Shown here: positions 1-6,338 of the stretch, piece by piece
Layout of the letters: every line of letters begins with the position of its first letter
How positions within the stretch are numbered: position 1 is the stretch's first letter
Source of the DNA: Nitriliruptoraceae bacterium
GTDB lineage: Bacteria > Actinomycetota > Nitriliruptoria > Nitriliruptorales > Nitriliruptoraceae
Assembly (NCBI GenBank): GCA_007118045.1
Contig: SKTG01000077.1
Coordinates: forward strand, 1-10,210
DNA length: 10,210 nt
Reading direction: 5' to 3'
The notes under the pieces: generated by a model
What the model saw: the letters and a program-made list of their open reading frames with translations, nothing else
Told to the model about the DNA's origin: nothing
Database searches by the model: none
Made by a program: the position numbers and the translations under genes

Positions 1-1
1 C

Positions 2-340
2 GACGTCAGCTACCTCGCCGAGGACGCGGTCTACACCGACACCGCGACCGGGCAGCAGCACCAGGGTCGCGAGGCGATCGGCGCCATGCTGCGGTACGTC
101 TACCAGGAGGCCTTAGACGCCAGGGCCGAGCTTCACGAGCTCGTGGTGGGTGAGGGCTGCGCCGCGGTGTCCGGCGAGATCGTCGGGACCCACACCGGGG
201 AGTTCGCCGGGGTACCCGCGACGGGAGCCTCGGTACGGATCCCACTGGCCGTCGTCTACCGGCTGGCGGACGACGAGATCACCGAGGCCACGATCTACCT
301 GCAGCTCGTGCGGTTCCTCCAGCAGGTCGGGGCGATCTGA
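2..340 (+). CDS. SnoaL-like / ester cyclase family protein (3' part)
   Basis: This is the C-terminal 112 residues of a gene that begins before the window, read in frame from base 2 to the TGA at 338-340. The segment around HTGEFAGVPATG, followed by a hydrophobic strand and the acidic ADDEITEATIYLQ, is typical of small SnoaL-like/ester-cyclase proteins of the NTF2 fold (cone-shaped alpha+beta barrel, usually 130-150 residues). These proteins bind or isomerise small hydrophobic substrates, but the substrate cannot be told from sequence. No signal peptide or membrane segment is seen in the part present, so it is probably cytosolic. A 6-bp hairpin follows the stop directly, and the next gene starts 50 bp on in the same direction. 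The family call is fairly sure, but an exact enzymatic role is not supported. Confidence 0.75.
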   Translation, partial: DVSYLAEDAVYTDTATGQQHQGREAIGAMLRYVYQEALDARAELHELVVGEGCAAVSGEIVGTHTGEFAGVPATGASVRIPLAVVYRLADDEITEATIYLQLVRFLQQVGAI

Positions 341-341
341 A

Positions 342-358
342 CGTCCGGGGCACGGACG
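342..358 (+). terminator. weak hairpin after the SnoaL-like gene
   Basis: CGTCCG (342-347) pairs with CGGACG (353-358) around a 5-nt loop, starting 2 nt after the stop codon. There is no T-run, so it is only a possible terminator or mRNA-end structure. In DNA this GC-rich a 6-bp stem can arise by chance. Confidence 0.3.
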
Positions 359-390
359 CAGCTCGGGTCGACCCCCCTAACCTGGGCCGG

Positions 391-831
391 GTGATGCGGG
401 TTCGGGAACCGGCCGTGTGGGCCGCCGCCGCGTGGGCGTCGTCCTTCGCGGCGCTCCACGTCCACTGGGTGTTCGGGGGTCGACTCGGCCTCGGTGAGGG
501 CGCCGCAGCCGATGCGGCGTTCGAACGGGGGTGGTTCGTGACCTTCAACGTGGTCGCGGCGGTGCTGTGCACACTCGCCGCGGCCCTGGCACTGTCCGTT
601 CGGTGCGCGTGGGGTGGTGCCGTGCCCCAGTGGGTGCGCCGGGGAGGGCTCTGGGCGACGGCGATCGTGCTGTCGCTGCGCGGAACGGTGGGCACGGTGC
701 AGTCGCTCTCCGGCCGGCGCACCCCCGCGGAGGTCGAGGCTCCGGTGCTGCTGCTGTACGACCCCTGGTTCCTGGTCGGGGGAGCGCTGTTCACCGTCGT
801 CGCGATCGGATCGCGCCGTGATCCGACGTGA
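391..831 (+). CDS. DUF3995-family small membrane protein
   Basis: The gene encodes 146 residues from GTG 391; ATG 394 is an equally possible start, and no strong ribosome site decides between them. Four hydrophobic segments are visible, at about residues 7-28, 48-71, 84-103 and 120-140. The motifs match DUF3995 membrane proteins: HVHWVFGG in helix 1 (H23, H25, W26, G29-G30), LRG at 96-98, and LLYDPWFLVGG near the last helix. The length is usual for the family. No function is known for these proteins, and the invariant His/Trp/Asp residues do not reveal one. The gene lies 50 bp after the SnoaL-like gene in the same direction, so cotranscription is possible, though a small hairpin lies between them. 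A 475-bp non-coding stretch follows. Confidence 0.8.
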   Translation: MMRVREPAVWAAAAWASSFAALHVHWVFGGRLGLGEGAAADAAFERGWFVTFNVVAAVLCTLAAALALSVRCAWGGAVPQWVRRGGLWATAIVLSLRGTVGTVQSLSGRRTPAEVEAPVLLLYDPWFLVGGALFTVVAIGSRRDPT

Positions 832-1306
832 ACGGGACGTGATGGCGAGCCACGACGCGCCTGAAGTGCCGGCCGTGGGTCAGGATCGTCGGACGACCCG
901 CGAGATGGTGGCCGAACGGCAGTGGTCACCTGGTCGCATGACGACGAGATCCGTGCATCTGCGCCCTGAAACGTGGTTTGAGGCCGTTTTCCGTGGCCGA
1001 AGCGCCCCGTACGAGCGAACCCCCGTCCGGGTTCCCAGCTGAGCGAAGAGACGGGTGTCCGTTCGTGCGTCGCCCGACGATCCGGGCCTGGTTGACCCGA
1101 CGTCCGGACTCGACCACTCTCCCGCGCTTGTTGGGGCCGGCGCGATATCGGCCGGCCATCACCCCCCGTTCGTTCGACCTCTCACCGACCCGTGGGTAGG
1201 CGCCGGCTGCGATCACCGATCGCTCCGGTCAGTTCGTCCACGAACCGTTGGGTCGCGCATGCCCCGGTGTCCCCGGGGTAGGTGACCCGTGCGCCCTGGA
1301 GTGTCC
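832..1306 (+). other. long intergenic/leader region before the cell-wall hydrolase
   Basis: This 475-bp stretch has no convincing gene. Its open frames show poorer codon bias than the neighbours. It has several short inverted repeats: GAACCC 1017-1022 with GGGTTC 1029-1034; GCCGGC 1136-1141 with GCCGGC 1151-1156; GTTCG 1232-1236 with CGAAC 1241-1245; and the two-part hairpin at 1250-1288. It probably contains the promoter and a long 5' UTR for the hydrolase gene. I could not place -10/-35 boxes or match it confidently to a known riboswitch class. Confidence 0.5.
1232..1288 (+). promoter_or_regulatory. candidate structured 5' leader just upstream of the hydrolase ribosome site
   Basis: Two adjacent hairpins lie directly before the ribosome-binding GGAG (1298-1301). 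The first has a GTTCG/CGAAC stem with a 4-nt loop (1232-1245). The second has an outer stem GGGTC (1250-1254)/GACCC (1284-1288) and an inner stem CCCCGG (1262-1267)/CCGGGG (1273-1278). The position would suit control of translation or termination. Actinobacterial wall-hydrolase genes often carry c-di-AMP (ydaO) leaders, but the conserved blocks of that class are not clearly present. This is a structural observation only. Confidence 0.3.
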
Positions 1307-2374
1307 ATGTCGATCCGTCGTGCCCTGATCCTGCTCCCCGCGTTGCTCAGCATGTCGCTGGTGGCGCTGCCCGCAACCGCCGATCCGGAGGTGAGCTTCT
1401 CCGACACCGCTGACACCATGCACGAGGAGGCCGTCGCCCAACTCGCCGCCCTGGACATCGTCCGTGGCTGCGCCGACGACCGCTTCTGCGCCTGGGACGA
1501 GCTGACCAGAGGTCAGGTCGCCACCATGCTCGATGCTGCTCTGGACCTGCCGGCGGCGTCCGAGCAGGGACGCTTCTCGGACACGGCTGGCAGCGTCCAC
1601 GCCGAATCGATCGATGCCGTCGCGGAGGCCGGCCTCACGTCGGGCTGTGCCGACGGTCGGTTCTGCCCGAGCGACTCGATCCCTCGCAGCCAGCTCGCCA
1701 CGATGCTGCAGAACGCGTTCGACATCCCGGAGGCACCGTCGGGCGTCACCTACTTCGACGACGCGACGGGACACCACGGTCCCGCCATCGACGCGCTCAC
1801 CGAGGCCGGCATCAGTGCCGGATGCGGTCTGGTCACCTTCTGCTCCTCCGATTCCCTCCAGCGTGGGCAGGCGGCCCACTTCATCGCCCGCTCGCTGGAC
1901 CTCGTCGACCGCGTCGACGTGCGGCCGTACGACGAGCGCAAGGCGGAGCACGAGGAACAGCTCGCCGAGGAGCGGGCAGCCGCGGAGGCCGAAGCGGCGG
2001 CTGCGGCCGAGGAGGCGGCGAACCAGCCGGCGGCGCGCGCCGTCGAGGTCGCGAAGGCGCAGCTCGGCAAGCCGTACGCGTGGGGTGGCACGGGTCCGAA
2101 CAGCTTCGACTGCTCCGGCCTGACGCAGTTCGCCTGGCGTGCCGCCGGGGTGGAGCTGCCACGGACCTCCAGTCAGCAGTACAACGCCACGACCCGCATC
2201 TCCCGCAGCCAGCTGCGACCGGGCGACCTGGTCTTCTACCACTCGCCCGTCAGCCACGTCGCGATGTACATCGGTGACGGCCGGGTCGTCGAGGCACCGA
2301 ACCGGAACAACAACGTGCGCATCCGCGAGGACGGCCTGACCCGCTCCGGCGTGGTCGGATACGGACGGCCGTGA
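1307..2374 (+). CDS. secreted SLH-like repeat / NlpC-P60 (C40) peptidoglycan hydrolase
   Basis: The predicted 355-residue secreted endopeptidase probably cuts stem-peptide bonds of peptidoglycan. A signal peptide (RR at 4-5, hydrophobic to about 21, likely cleavage after ATA at 25) is followed by three SLH-like repeats at about 29-81, 88-140 and 148-200. Each carries a C-x5-C pair (C55/C61, C114/C120, C173/C179), suggesting a disulfide per repeat. A charged Glu/Ala helix at about 209-239 links to the C40 domain at about 243-355. There FDCSGL supplies C269, SHVAMYIG supplies H317, and E329 in VVEAP sits at the third catalytic position, as in the Cys-His-Glu triad of mycobacterial RipA. Start ATG 1307 is preferred because GGAG lies 5 nt upstream and the signal peptide begins there; GTG 1289 is in frame but falls at the end of the hairpin. 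The SLH-like part probably anchors the enzyme to the wall. Function is well supported, exact bond specificity is not. Confidence 0.9.
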   Translation: MSIRRALILLPALLSMSLVALPATADPEVSFSDTADTMHEEAVAQLAALDIVRGCADDRFCAWDELTRGQVATMLDAALDLPAASEQGRFSDTAGSVHAESIDAVAEAGLTSGCADGRFCPSDSIPRSQLATMLQNAFDIPEAPSGVTYFDDATGHHGPAIDALTEAGISAGCGLVTFCSSDSLQRGQAAHFIARSLDLVDRVDVRPYDERKAEHEEQLAEERAAAEAEAAAAAEEAANQPAARAVEVAKAQLGKPYAWGGTGPNSFDCSGLTQFAWRAAGVELPRTSSQQYNATTRISRSQLRPGDLVFYHSPVSHVAMYIGDGRVVEAPNRNNNVRIREDGLTRSGVVGYGRP

Positions 2375-2421
2375 GCCTCGACTCGTCCGCGGTGCGATCC
2401 ACGCGTCGCGGATCGGCCGAA

Positions 2422-2457
2422 GGATCCCGGGGGACCCGTCGAGGCCCCCCGGGATCC
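2422..2457. terminator. perfect 12-bp inverted repeat between convergent genes
   Basis: GGATCCCGGGGG (2422-2433) is perfectly complementary to CCCCCGGGATCC (2446-2457), with a 12-nt loop. It lies 47 bp beyond the hydrolase stop and 151 bp beyond the stop of the opposing SRPBCC-like gene, where a bidirectional terminator would be expected. There is no T-tract on either strand, which is common for actinobacterial terminators. Confidence 0.5.
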
Positions 2458-2503
2458 GTCGAGGTCCCCGGATCCGTCGAGGTTCCGCGGGATCCGTCGC
2501 AGG
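2432..2503. repeat. four degenerate tandem copies of a GGATCCGTCGAGG unit
   Basis: The 13-mer GGATCCGTCGAGG occurs exactly at 2452 and 2470, with one change at 2432 (GGACCC...), and as GGATCCGTCG followed by CAGG at 2490. Spacing is 20, 18 and 20 bp. The array lies in the non-coding gap between convergent genes and overlaps the right arm of the inverted repeat. Its function is unknown. Confidence 0.65.
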
Positions 2504-2608
2504 CGGGATCTCCCCGGTGGAGCCGGCCGGCGTATCCACACCCATCGTCGTTCGATCCGGAGCACTCCGACCAGCGGCACCGACCACCGCAGGCTCGCTC
2601 CGGGCCCG

Positions 2609-3271
2609 TCAGCTGACGGCGTCCTCGAGGGCATCGAGCCACGCCCCCCAGTACGCCTTCCACGGGACCACCTGGTCGTGATCGGGCAGCTTCGCGTGGC
2701 TGATCGTGACCGTGGTGCGGCCGTCGCCCTTGGGGGCGAACGCGAACTCGGTGACGCCGTCGGGCAGTCCCAGCCGGACCGTCTTCGACGTGGGGAGGGA
2801 GCGCAGCTCGGTCTCGAAACGGGGGAACAGCGCCGCGCGTCCCTCGGGCGAGAGCAGCAGTCCACGCAGCGTCTCGTCCTCGATGGTCACCGTGGCCGAC
2901 CGACCGACGGTGAAGGTTCCGTCCGCCACCTGGTGGGGGAGGCGACGCCCGGTGATGCGTTCCCAGCCGACCGTGACCGTCTGCGCCCACCAGCCGGGCA
3001 CGCCGTGCTCCTCATGGAGCCACGTTGCGACGGCGCCGTGGCCCTGTTCGTGTCCCTCCCAACCGTCGATCAGCTCGCGCCACTCGTCCCAGCCGCGCCC
3101 GGTCTTCTGGCGGATCACCGTGTCGCTCTGCTCGGGACGGGAGACCCAGCCGGCCACGTCCGTCCCCGCCGGCTCACCATCGTCACCCGTCACGGTCACG
3201 GCTTCCGCGCCGAGATCGGCCATCCGGGTGCGTAGTCGCTCCTCGAGATCCCGGTCATGATCGTCCTTCAC
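2609..3271 (-). CDS. SRPBCC/AHSA1-like protein with N-terminal DUF4287-like region
   Basis: This 220-residue, probably cytosolic protein has two parts. The N-terminal half contains TGRGWDEWRELIDGWEGHEQGHGAVATWLHEEHGV (split here: TGRGWDEW at 57-64, WLHEEHGVPGWWAQ at 84-97), which resembles the DUF4287-type helix pair found in many actinobacterial proteins. The second half (about 118-220) fits an SRPBCC/AHSA1-type lipid- or ligand-binding fold, with TVTISHAKL and a Trp-rich terminal helix (WKAYWGAWLDALE). No catalytic residues can be assigned. The GTG start at 3271 is chosen because it overlaps the stop of the response-regulator gene as GTGA, a usual coupling arrangement. It is the last gene of the protease/kinase/regulator operon, suggesting a role linked to the same envelope signal, but this is inference. 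Confidence 0.75.
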   Translation of the reverse strand: MKDDHDRDLEERLRTRMADLGAEAVTVTGDDGEPAGTDVAGWVSRPEQSDTVIRQKTGRGWDEWRELIDGWEGHEQGHGAVATWLHEEHGVPGWWAQTVTVGWERITGRRLPHQVADGTFTVGRSATVTIEDETLRGLLLSPEGRAALFPRFETELRSLPTSKTVRLGLPDGVTEFAFAPKGDGRTTVTISHAKLPDHDQVVPWKAYWGAWLDALEDAVS

Positions 3272-3936
3272 GGCGTCGGTCGAACGAGCCCGTGCTCGTA
3301 GGCGTAGATCACGGCTTGGACCCGATCGCGCAGATCCAGCTTGCGCAACAGGCTACTGAGGTGGGTCTTGACGGTGGTCTCGCCGAGGAACAGCCGCGTG
3401 GCGATCTCCTGGTTGGTCAGGCCCTCGGCGACGGCGAGGAGCACGTCGCGTTCGCGGTCGGTCAGCTCCTCGAAACCGGGCGGTGCCTGGACGGGAGCCA
3501 CCCGCGTGCGCGCGAACTCGGCGATCAGCCTCCGGGTCACCTCCGGGGCGACCAGCCCGTCCCCGGCGGCGACCGTGCGTACGGCGGCGATCAGACGGTC
3601 CGGTTCCGTGTCCTTGAGCAGGAACCCGGCGGCGCCCTCCCGCAGGGCCGTGAACACGTACTCGTCGAGGTCGAACGTCGTCACCACGAGGACGTCCAGA
3701 GGATCGTCGACGTCCTCGCCCGCCAGCAGCCGCGTGGCCTCCAGGCCGTCCATGAAGGGCATGCGGACGTCCATGAGCACCACGTCGGGCCGTTCGCGGC
3801 GTGCGGTGTCGACACCGCTGCGGCCGTCGGCCGCCTCGCCGACCACCTCGATGTCGCCGTCCGCCTCCAGGATGGCGCGAAGTCCCCGTCGTGCGACCGC
3901 CTGGTCGTCGACGAGCACCACCCGGATCGTGCTCAT
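3268..3936 (-). CDS. NarL/FixJ-family response regulator
   Basis: This is a 222-residue DNA-binding regulator. The receiver domain (about 4-120) has the acidic pair D10-D11, phosphoacceptor D56 in VLMDVRMP, the switch threonine in VVTTFD (86-87) and K108 in FLLKD. A LuxR-type helix-turn-helix covers about 157-216, with LTDRERDVLLAVAEGLTNQE and the recognition helix near GETTVKTHLSSLLRKL. Phosphorylation by the adjacent kinase should permit dimerisation and promoter binding. ATG 3936 is the start because it overlaps the kinase stop as ATGA; the open frame extends upstream to 3981 but that part lies inside the kinase gene. All expected residues are intact. Target genes are not visible here, although the operon itself is a likely candidate. 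Confidence 0.92.
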   Translation of the reverse strand: MSTIRVVLVDDQAVARRGLRAILEADGDIEVVGEAADGRSGVDTARRERPDVVLMDVRMPFMDGLEATRLLAGEDVDDPLDVLVVTTFDLDEYVFTALREGAAGFLLKDTEPDRLIAAVRTVAAGDGLVAPEVTRRLIAEFARTRVAPVQAPPGFEELTDRERDVLLAVAEGLTNQEIATRLFLGETTVKTHLSSLLRKLDLRDRVQAVIYAYEHGLVRPTP

Positions 3937-5183
3937 CGCGAGGTCCTGGCGGTGAGCGGGAGGTCGGCCTCCAGTCGCCACCCGTCGGCGTCGTCGCGGG
4001 GTCCCGCCGTGAGCCGGCCACCGAGCAGCGCCACACGCTCCCGCATCCCGATCAACCCGTGCCCGTCCCCGTTCGTGGCCGGCGGTCCATCGTCCGAACC
4101 GTCGTCGGTGATCTCGATCCGGAGGTGTTCCTCGCCACCGACCAGACGGACGTGGGTGTCCGCTCCAGGTGCGTGACGTCGCACGTTGGTCAGCGATTCC
4201 TGCACCACGCGGAAGGCGGCGAGCTCGACGTCGCGTGGGAGGTCCTCGGTCGGCCCCTCGATCACGAGCTCGACGCCGAGCCCATCGTCCCGGGCGCGTT
4301 CGACGAGTTGGGTCAGGTCGTCGAGCGTGGGCTGGGGAGAACGCCCACCGGCGTCGCCGCCGCGGAGCACCTCCACGAGTCGTCGCATGGCAGCTAGCGC
4401 CGTCGTGCTCTCCGAGCGGATGCCGTCCGCCAGGCTGCGCGCCTCGGCGGGATCGCGCTCGACCGTCCGCGCCAGTGCCGAGGCCTGCAGCGCGATGCCC
4501 GAGAGATGGTGGGCGGCGACGTCGTGGAGCTCGCGGGCGATCCGGGCGCGCTCCTCGATGACGGCGCGTTCGGCTCGTTCCTCGCGTTCACGCGCCAGGC
4601 GGCGGGCCCGTTCCGCCAGTTCGGAGACGTAGGCGCGGCGCGTCCCCACGTACGCGCCGAGCAGGCCTGCGCCGGCGACGCCGAGCACCGAGCCGAGCAA
4701 CGCGTCGAGCAGGTGGTCGGGTGTCGCGGTGACCGACACGGTCAAGGGGAACGAGGTCTCCAGCAGCCCGACCGTGACCAGCGGTGTGCCGACACCGACC
4801 ATGGCCGTCGCGACCGCCGCGGTACGCCGCCGGCAACGACCGCCGACGGTGTACGCGGCCACGAGCGCCCCGAGGAACGGGGTCGTGGCCGCCGTGGCGA
4901 GCACCACCCCCACGAGGAAGAGCCCGACGCTGACGGCGAGCACGAGCACGGGTGCGCGACGGCGCCAGACGAGCGGCACCGCTTCGGCGATCGCGACGAC
5001 GGCGGGCAGTCCCGGGACATCGAACCCCCGAGCGGCCGCCGCGGTGAACGCCATCACCGCACCGAGCGCCGCGACGATGCCCGCGACGGTCCGGTCGCTC
5101 GCAGCGAGCCGCCCAGCGACGTGCTGGGCGGCGTCGGTGGCGGACGGTGCGGGCACGGGTCCTCCGTCTGCTGACAGCGTCAC
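3933..5183 (-). CDS. DesK/NarX-type sensor histidine kinase (HisKA_3)
   Basis: This 416-residue membrane kinase is the partner of the next gene. About five or six hydrophobic segments occupy roughly residues 32-180. A charged coiled stretch (about 185-213) leads to the HisKA_3 dimerisation domain with phosphoacceptor H220 in ARELHDVAAHHLSG. The HATPase domain follows, with N-box VVQESLTNVRRHAPG (N333), D360 in EITDDG, and the glycine loop GHGLIGM (374-380). It has no large extracellular sensing domain, so it probably senses the membrane itself or an integral partner such as the protease encoded upstream. Start GTG 5183 overlaps the protease stop as GTGA. The frame stays open upstream to 6275, but that part is the shadow of the protease gene. 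Function is well supported, the stimulus is unknown. Confidence 0.9.
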   Translation of the reverse strand: MTLSADGGPVPAPSATDAAQHVAGRLAASDRTVAGIVAALGAVMAFTAAAARGFDVPGLPAVVAIAEAVPLVWRRRAPVLVLAVSVGLFLVGVVLATAATTPFLGALVAAYTVGGRCRRRTAAVATAMVGVGTPLVTVGLLETSFPLTVSVTATPDHLLDALLGSVLGVAGAGLLGAYVGTRRAYVSELAERARRLAREREERAERAVIEERARIARELHDVAAHHLSGIALQASALARTVERDPAEARSLADGIRSESTTALAAMRRLVEVLRGGDAGGRSPQPTLDDLTQLVERARDDGLGVELVIEGPTEDLPRDVELAAFRVVQESLTNVRRHAPGADTHVRLVGGEEHLRIEITDDGSDDGPPATNGDGHGLIGMRERVALLGGRLTAGPRDDADGWRLEADLPLTARTSR

Positions 5184-6145
5184 CGGCGGACCGGGCTGGC
5201 GCAACCCTCGGCCGTCGCCGGTTCCGCTCGTGCCGTCAACGAGGGGTGCACGCGCAACACGCCGTGGCGCCACCGGATCCAACCGAGCAGCAGCGCATGA
5301 CCCACGGCGGTCGCGGCGAGCTGGAGCCAGCCACCGAGCCCGGCCAGGGACGCCGGGCCGACGACCTCGAGCTGTAGGAGGGCGGCGGCGCTGTCGGCAT
5401 GCTCGCTGTCGAGCACGAAGACGTTCTGGAGGGCCAGGTTGATCGTCAGGTGCAGGCCGAGCGGTAGCGCCAGCTGACCGGTCAGGACGTAGGCGATCGC
5501 GAGCATCGCGCCGAGCGACAGCCACATCAGTGGGATACGCCCCAGCGACTGCCCGAGAACGAGGTGTTGGGGCACGTGGATAGCCGCGAAGATCACGGTG
5601 CTGATCGATGCGGCGACGAGCACGGACGTCGTCCGCGACCAGCGGCCGAGGAAGCCTTCGGCGGCGTTGGTGATCATCACGCCGCGGAAGACGAGTTCCT
5701 CCCACAGGCTGACCGCGGCGAGGCGGACGATGGCCATGCCCAGCACCAGCCACAGACCACCGCTGGCGGCGGGGGCCAGCGTGTCCGTGATCCTGACCCA
5801 GCCGGCCGCAGCCGCCGTGCCGGTGCTGAGCCCGAAGATGGCGAGGCCGATCAGGGCGCCGACGGCGAGGTCGAGCCACCAGCCGCGGTCGTTGCGGAAC
5901 CCGTAGTCGCGCACCCGACGGCGGTCGAGCAGGCGCGCGGTCACCGTCACCACGACGAGGACGAGCAGGAAGCGGCCGAGCCCGGCGGCGGCCAGCTGAG
6001 CCGGGAGGCCGGTCACGGCCGCCACGAGCACGAGGTCGACGACGACGAGACCGATCATGATCGTGAGGGTGGGGACGAGGATGCGCCAGCCGGCCCGGAG
6101 GCGGCCGTCGGGCGAACGCAGGATCGGACGGAGATCGCGTGACAT
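5180..6145 (-). CDS. CPBP-family (CAAX-type, Rce1-like) intramembrane protease
   Basis: This 321-residue polytopic membrane protein has the three CPBP motifs: EELVFRG (E149, E150, R154), FAAIH (F186, H190) and HLTIN (H232, N236). These glutamates, histidines and asparagine form the metal-independent Rce1-type active site, so it is predicted to be active. About eight hydrophobic helices are seen between residues 20 and 290. ATG 6145 is preferred because GAGGA stands 8 nt upstream; the frame is open further back to 6292 but without hydrophobic character or a ribosome site. It is the first gene of the operon and its stop overlaps the kinase start. Bacterial members are often linked to peptide processing, self-immunity or regulated proteolysis. 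The context suggests a signalling or envelope role, with the substrate unknown. Confidence 0.9.
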   Translation of the reverse strand: MSRDLRPILRSPDGRLRAGWRILVPTLTIMIGLVVVDLVLVAAVTGLPAQLAAAGLGRFLLVLVVVTVTARLLDRRRVRDYGFRNDRGWWLDLAVGALIGLAIFGLSTGTAAAAGWVRITDTLAPAASGGLWLVLGMAIVRLAAVSLWEELVFRGVMITNAAEGFLGRWSRTTSVLVAASISTVIFAAIHVPQHLVLGQSLGRIPLMWLSLGAMLAIAYVLTGQLALPLGLHLTINLALQNVFVLDSEHADSAAALLQLEVVGPASLAGLGGWLQLAATAVGHALLLGWIRWRHGVLRVHPSLTARAEPATAEGCASPVRR

Positions 6146-6338
6146 CGTGAGATTCCTCGTGAGTAGCTCCAGTGCTGCCCACAGGCTCCACGACCAGCGG
6201 GTCCGCGACCTCCCACGCCGGGGCGGGATCGACTCCTCCGACCGGACGACCTCGTTCGCGCAGGTCGAGACCCACGACGGCGGCCGGCTCACCGTGCTGA
6301 GGGCGCCGTGCTAGCGGTGGCCACTCGACGCTCGTGGG
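6146..6338. other. 193-bp gap between exporter end and protease operon start
   Basis: The gap must hold the promoter of the protease operon (- strand), but I see no convincing -10/-35 pair. A 9-bp inverted repeat, GACCCACGA (6269-6277) with TCGTGGGTC (6332-6340), encloses most of its left-hand exporter-proximal part and overlaps the permease stop. It may act as a terminator-like structure for the exporter mRNA. Confidence 0.35.

Noticed and set aside
842..1042. Possible 66-residue ORF starting just after the DUF3995 gene
   Set aside because: No ribosome site, weak third-position GC in its second half, and no recognisable motif.
832..1306. Assignment of the leader to a known c-di-AMP or c-di-GMP riboswitch
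   Set aside because: Only fragments resemble the consensus; key blocks such as the GGGGTGAA or GGCAAACC elements were not found by eye.
2432..2503. CRISPR-like repeat array
   Set aside because: Units are 13 bp with 5-7 bp between them, far too short for CRISPR repeats and spacers, and no cas gene is nearby.
2371..2616. Small + strand frame overlapping the hydrolase stop
   Set aside because: It consists of the tandem repeats and inverted repeat translated, has no ribosome site, and ends inside the opposing gene.
3025..4176. + strand open frame (383 codons) opposite the SRPBCC, regulator and kinase genes
   Set aside because: It crosses three real genes on the other strand, and its composition is that of a complementary shadow.
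5184..6275. N-terminal extension of the kinase frame
   Set aside because: The extension runs through the whole protease gene in another frame and gives Arg/Pro-rich nonsense; the GTG at 5183 with the GTGA overlap is the better start.
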